Below are positions 4,988 through 6,311 of a stretch of 6,311 nucleotides of DNA, in pieces. Origin of the DNA: Chloroflexota bacterium (GTDB lineage Bacteria > Chloroflexota > Anaerolineae > Promineifilales > Promineifilaceae); the NCBI GenBank assembly GCA_008501785.1, contig QQUD01000145.1:1-6311 (forward strand), written 5' to 3'. Within the stretch, counting starts at the first letter, position 1. Every line of letters begins with the position of its first letter. The notes under the pieces were generated by a model. That model did no database searches, had not been told where the DNA came from, and saw nothing but the letters and a program-made list of their open reading frames with translations. Position numbers and translations under genes: made by a program.

Positions 4988-6311
4988 ATGAATAATCACA
5001 AATTGATCCGTCGGCACAGTCTTTGGCTCGGTGCCCTTCTACTGATTTTAGGGTTGGTGTTAGCTGCCTGTGCCGCACCGGAACCAGTTGTTGACACAGC
5101 AGCATCTGATGCCGCACTTGCGGAAGCTGAAGCCGCTGCCGCCGCTGCTGCTGCTGCCCAAGAAGAGGCGGAGGCTGCTTTGGCTGCCGCTGAAGATGCC
5201 GCGGCTGAGGCTGCTGAGGCCAATTCCGAACAATTAGCTGCTGCTGAAGCTGCTGCTGAGGCTGCACAAGCCGAAGCTGATGCTGCCGAGGCTGCCGCAG
5301 AAGCTGCACAAGCCGAAGCTGATGCTGCCATGGCCGCCGCAGAAGCTGCCGCTGAAGAACCTGAAGCGCCAGCCGAAATCATTGACCTCTATAATGACAA
5401 ATCAAGCTGGGCAGAAAACATTGACGTACTAGGACAATCAGCCGCTGTCGCTGGTAATGGTTTTGTCTCTGTGCCTTACCCTGACACAACATCCTATCAA
5501 ACGACTGTCCGGGCATCATTAACCACAACTCGGCCCCCTGATATGTTTACCTGGTGGTCTGGCTTCCGCATGGAAGATATTGTTGCTGTGGGTGGTTTGG
5601 AAGATTTGAGCGCCGTTTGGCAACCCTATCTCGATTCTGGTGATTACAGTCAAGGGATTGCGGATGCGTTTACCTTTGATGGGAAAATTTACGCAGTGCC
5701 TTTTAACGTAGCGTATTGGGTACTGTACTACAACAAGGCTGTGTTTGCAGAATATGATCTGGTACCACCGACAACCTGGGATGAGTTCACGACTATTAAT
5801 GATACATTGGTTGAAAATGGCGTGACACCGATGGCGATTACGGTAGACGGCCGTTGGCCTTCCTTCATTGTGTTTGAAGAGCTGGTGCTGCGTTCGCAAG
5901 GGCCAGAGTTCTGGGATGCGCTGATGCGTGGCGAAGCCAAATACACCGACCCCGAAGTCGTTGACGCGATGACCTTGTGGATGGATATGCTGGACAAAGG
6001 CTACTTTTCTGACCCCGGCATCACCTTCGGTACGGCCGCCAACGACATGCTGCCGCTTTTCCAAACGGGTGCGGTTGCTATGTTACCGATTGGTGACTGG
6101 TATTCCGCTTCGTTAGTTGATGCCGGTATGGTTGCTGGTGAAGATTTTGGTGCCTTTGTCATGCCAAACCCAAATCCAGATGTGCCGCCGTCAATTTTCT
6201 TTGAAACGTCACCACTGATCGTTTCTGCTAATGGCACAAGGAAAGATGATGCTATGGCTGTGGCTGAGTGGTGGATGAGCGCGGGCGCTCAGGAAGAATG
6301 GGGTGCGCTAA
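4988..6311 (+). CDS. Sugar ABC transporter solute-binding lipoprotein with Ala/Glu-rich stalk (3' partial)
   Basis: The frame runs off the right edge; 441 residues are present and probably 50-100 are missing. Residues 1-28 are a lipoprotein signal (KLIRR, a Leu-rich core, then lipobox LAAC), with Cys28 as the lipidated residue, so the protein sits on the outer face of the membrane. Residues 29 to about 130 are an Ala/Glu/Asp/Gln stalk without any Lys, Arg, His, Gly or aromatic residue, including an exact 14-residue tandem repeat (87-114). The family-1 extracellular binding domain starts near 131 and shows DMFTWWSG, then GKIYAVPFNVAYWVLYYNK (232-250), then a PPTTWDEF block, and WWMSAGAQEEWG near the end of the window. 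Such proteins capture mono- or oligosaccharides for CUT1-type ABC importers. The position behind a GH38-like gene suggests a mannose-containing oligosaccharide (inference). Permease genes are expected downstream. An alternative in-frame start at 4919 exists. Confidence 0.9.
   Translation, partial: MNNHKLIRRHSLWLGALLLILGLVLAACAAPEPVVDTAASDAALAEAEAAAAAAAAAQEEAEAALAAAEDAAAEAAEANSEQLAAAEAAAEAAQAEADAAEAAAEAAQAEADAAMAAAEAAAEEPEAPAEIIDLYNDKSSWAENIDVLGQSAAVAGNGFVSVPYPDTTSYQTTVRASLTTTRPPDMFTWWSGFRMEDIVAVGGLEDLSAVWQPYLDSGDYSQGIADAFTFDGKIYAVPFNVAYWVLYYNKAVFAEYDLVPPTTWDEFTTINDTLVENGVTPMAITVDGRWPSFIVFEELVLRSQGPEFWDALMRGEAKYTDPEVVDAMTLWMDMLDKGYFSDPGITFGTAANDMLPLFQTGAVAMLPIGDWYSASLVDAGMVAGEDFGAFVMPNPNPDVPPSIFFETSPLIVSANGTRKDDAMAVAEWWMSAGAQEEWGAL
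5246..5329 (+). repeat. Two tandem 42-bp units in the stalk of the binding protein
   Basis: Units 5246-5287 and 5288-5329 differ at only 4 of 42 bases, all silent, and both encode EAAAEAAQAEADAA. The last 27 bases of each unit are identical. The 14-residue period equals two heptads, as expected for a helical or coiled stalk. A degenerate third unit follows from 5330. The repeat is in frame and could expand or contract without breaking the gene. Confidence 0.85.

Larger units (their letters stand above)
1702..5854. repeat. Dispersed palindromic octamer ACGGCCGT, nine perfect copies
   Basis: Perfect copies start at 1702, 2462, 2735, 3156, 3533, 3757, 4707, 4755 and 5847. All are inside genes: one in the mutarotase-like gene, seven in the GH38-like gene and one in the binding-protein gene. 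They occur in all three codon phases, encoding for example G-R-P, T-A-V and N-G-R or D-G-R. Of ten CGGCCG hexamers found by eye, nine are flanked by A on the left and T on the right; the exception is ACGGCCGC at 6032. Seven of nine copies are followed by T. Single-mismatch relatives are at 1816, 2111, 2506, 4384 and 6032. The even spread over frames points to selection or bias at the DNA level. It behaves like the cyanobacterial HIP1 family, although the sequence is different. Confidence 0.85.

Noticed and set aside
5100..5360. CRISPR-like or microsatellite array
   Set aside because: The repeats are in-frame Ala/Glu codons with a 42-bp period and no unique spacers.
4971..5382. Two minus-strand frames with Gln/Leu/Arg-rich and Ala/Ser-rich translations
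   Set aside because: They arise from reading the Ala-rich GCT/GCC repeat in antisense; low-complexity artefacts.

Overview
The window (about 50% GC, no rRNA or tRNA gene seen) carries four co-oriented protein genes on the + strand. They look like the start of a carbohydrate uptake and degradation locus. The first gene is cut by the left edge and the last by the right edge. The lipoprotein signal of the binding protein, its ABC-type solute-binding domain and the general gene style suggest Chloroflexota (Anaerolineae- or Ardenticatenia-like). That placement is an inference from style and not a proven assignment.

Layout. (1) 2-991: the 3' part of a sugar-sensing regulator. It has the tail of an RbsB-like sugar-binding domain, then a half-Rossmann segment that runs into a DeoR-type effector domain; no DNA-binding domain is visible because the start lies upstream. 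(2) 992-1156: an intergenic control region with a 12-bp stem-loop lacking a U-tract, a 20-bp near-perfect palindrome that could be an operator, a weak promoter candidate, and a strong Shine-Dalgarno sequence in front of a TTG start. (3) 1157-2263: an aldose 1-epimerase (galactose mutarotase)-like protein that keeps the His/His/Glu set. (4) 2256-4889: a cytoplasmic GH38-type alpha-mannosidase-like enzyme, overlapping the previous gene by 8 nt. (5) 4890-4987: a short leader with an exceptionally strong Shine-Dalgarno sequence and clustered ATGs. (6) 4988-6311: a lipoprotein solute-binding protein of a sugar ABC transporter, with an unusual alanine/glutamate stalk of about 95 residues between the lipid anchor and the binding domain. 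Permease genes would be expected just past the right edge.

Model (inference): the stalked lipoprotein captures an oligosaccharide, probably mannose-containing, and an ABC permease imports it. The GH38-like enzyme cleaves it in the cytoplasm, the mutarotase-like protein equilibrates anomers of the released sugar, and the upstream chimeric regulator senses a sugar or sugar phosphate and acts at the palindrome at 1069-1088.

The most unusual DNA-level signal is a highly over-represented palindromic octamer, ACGGCCGT. It occurs nine times perfectly between 1702 and 5854, against roughly 0.1 expected by chance. It falls in all three codon phases and in three different genes, which resembles the behaviour of the cyanobacterial HIP1 octamer but with a different sequence.
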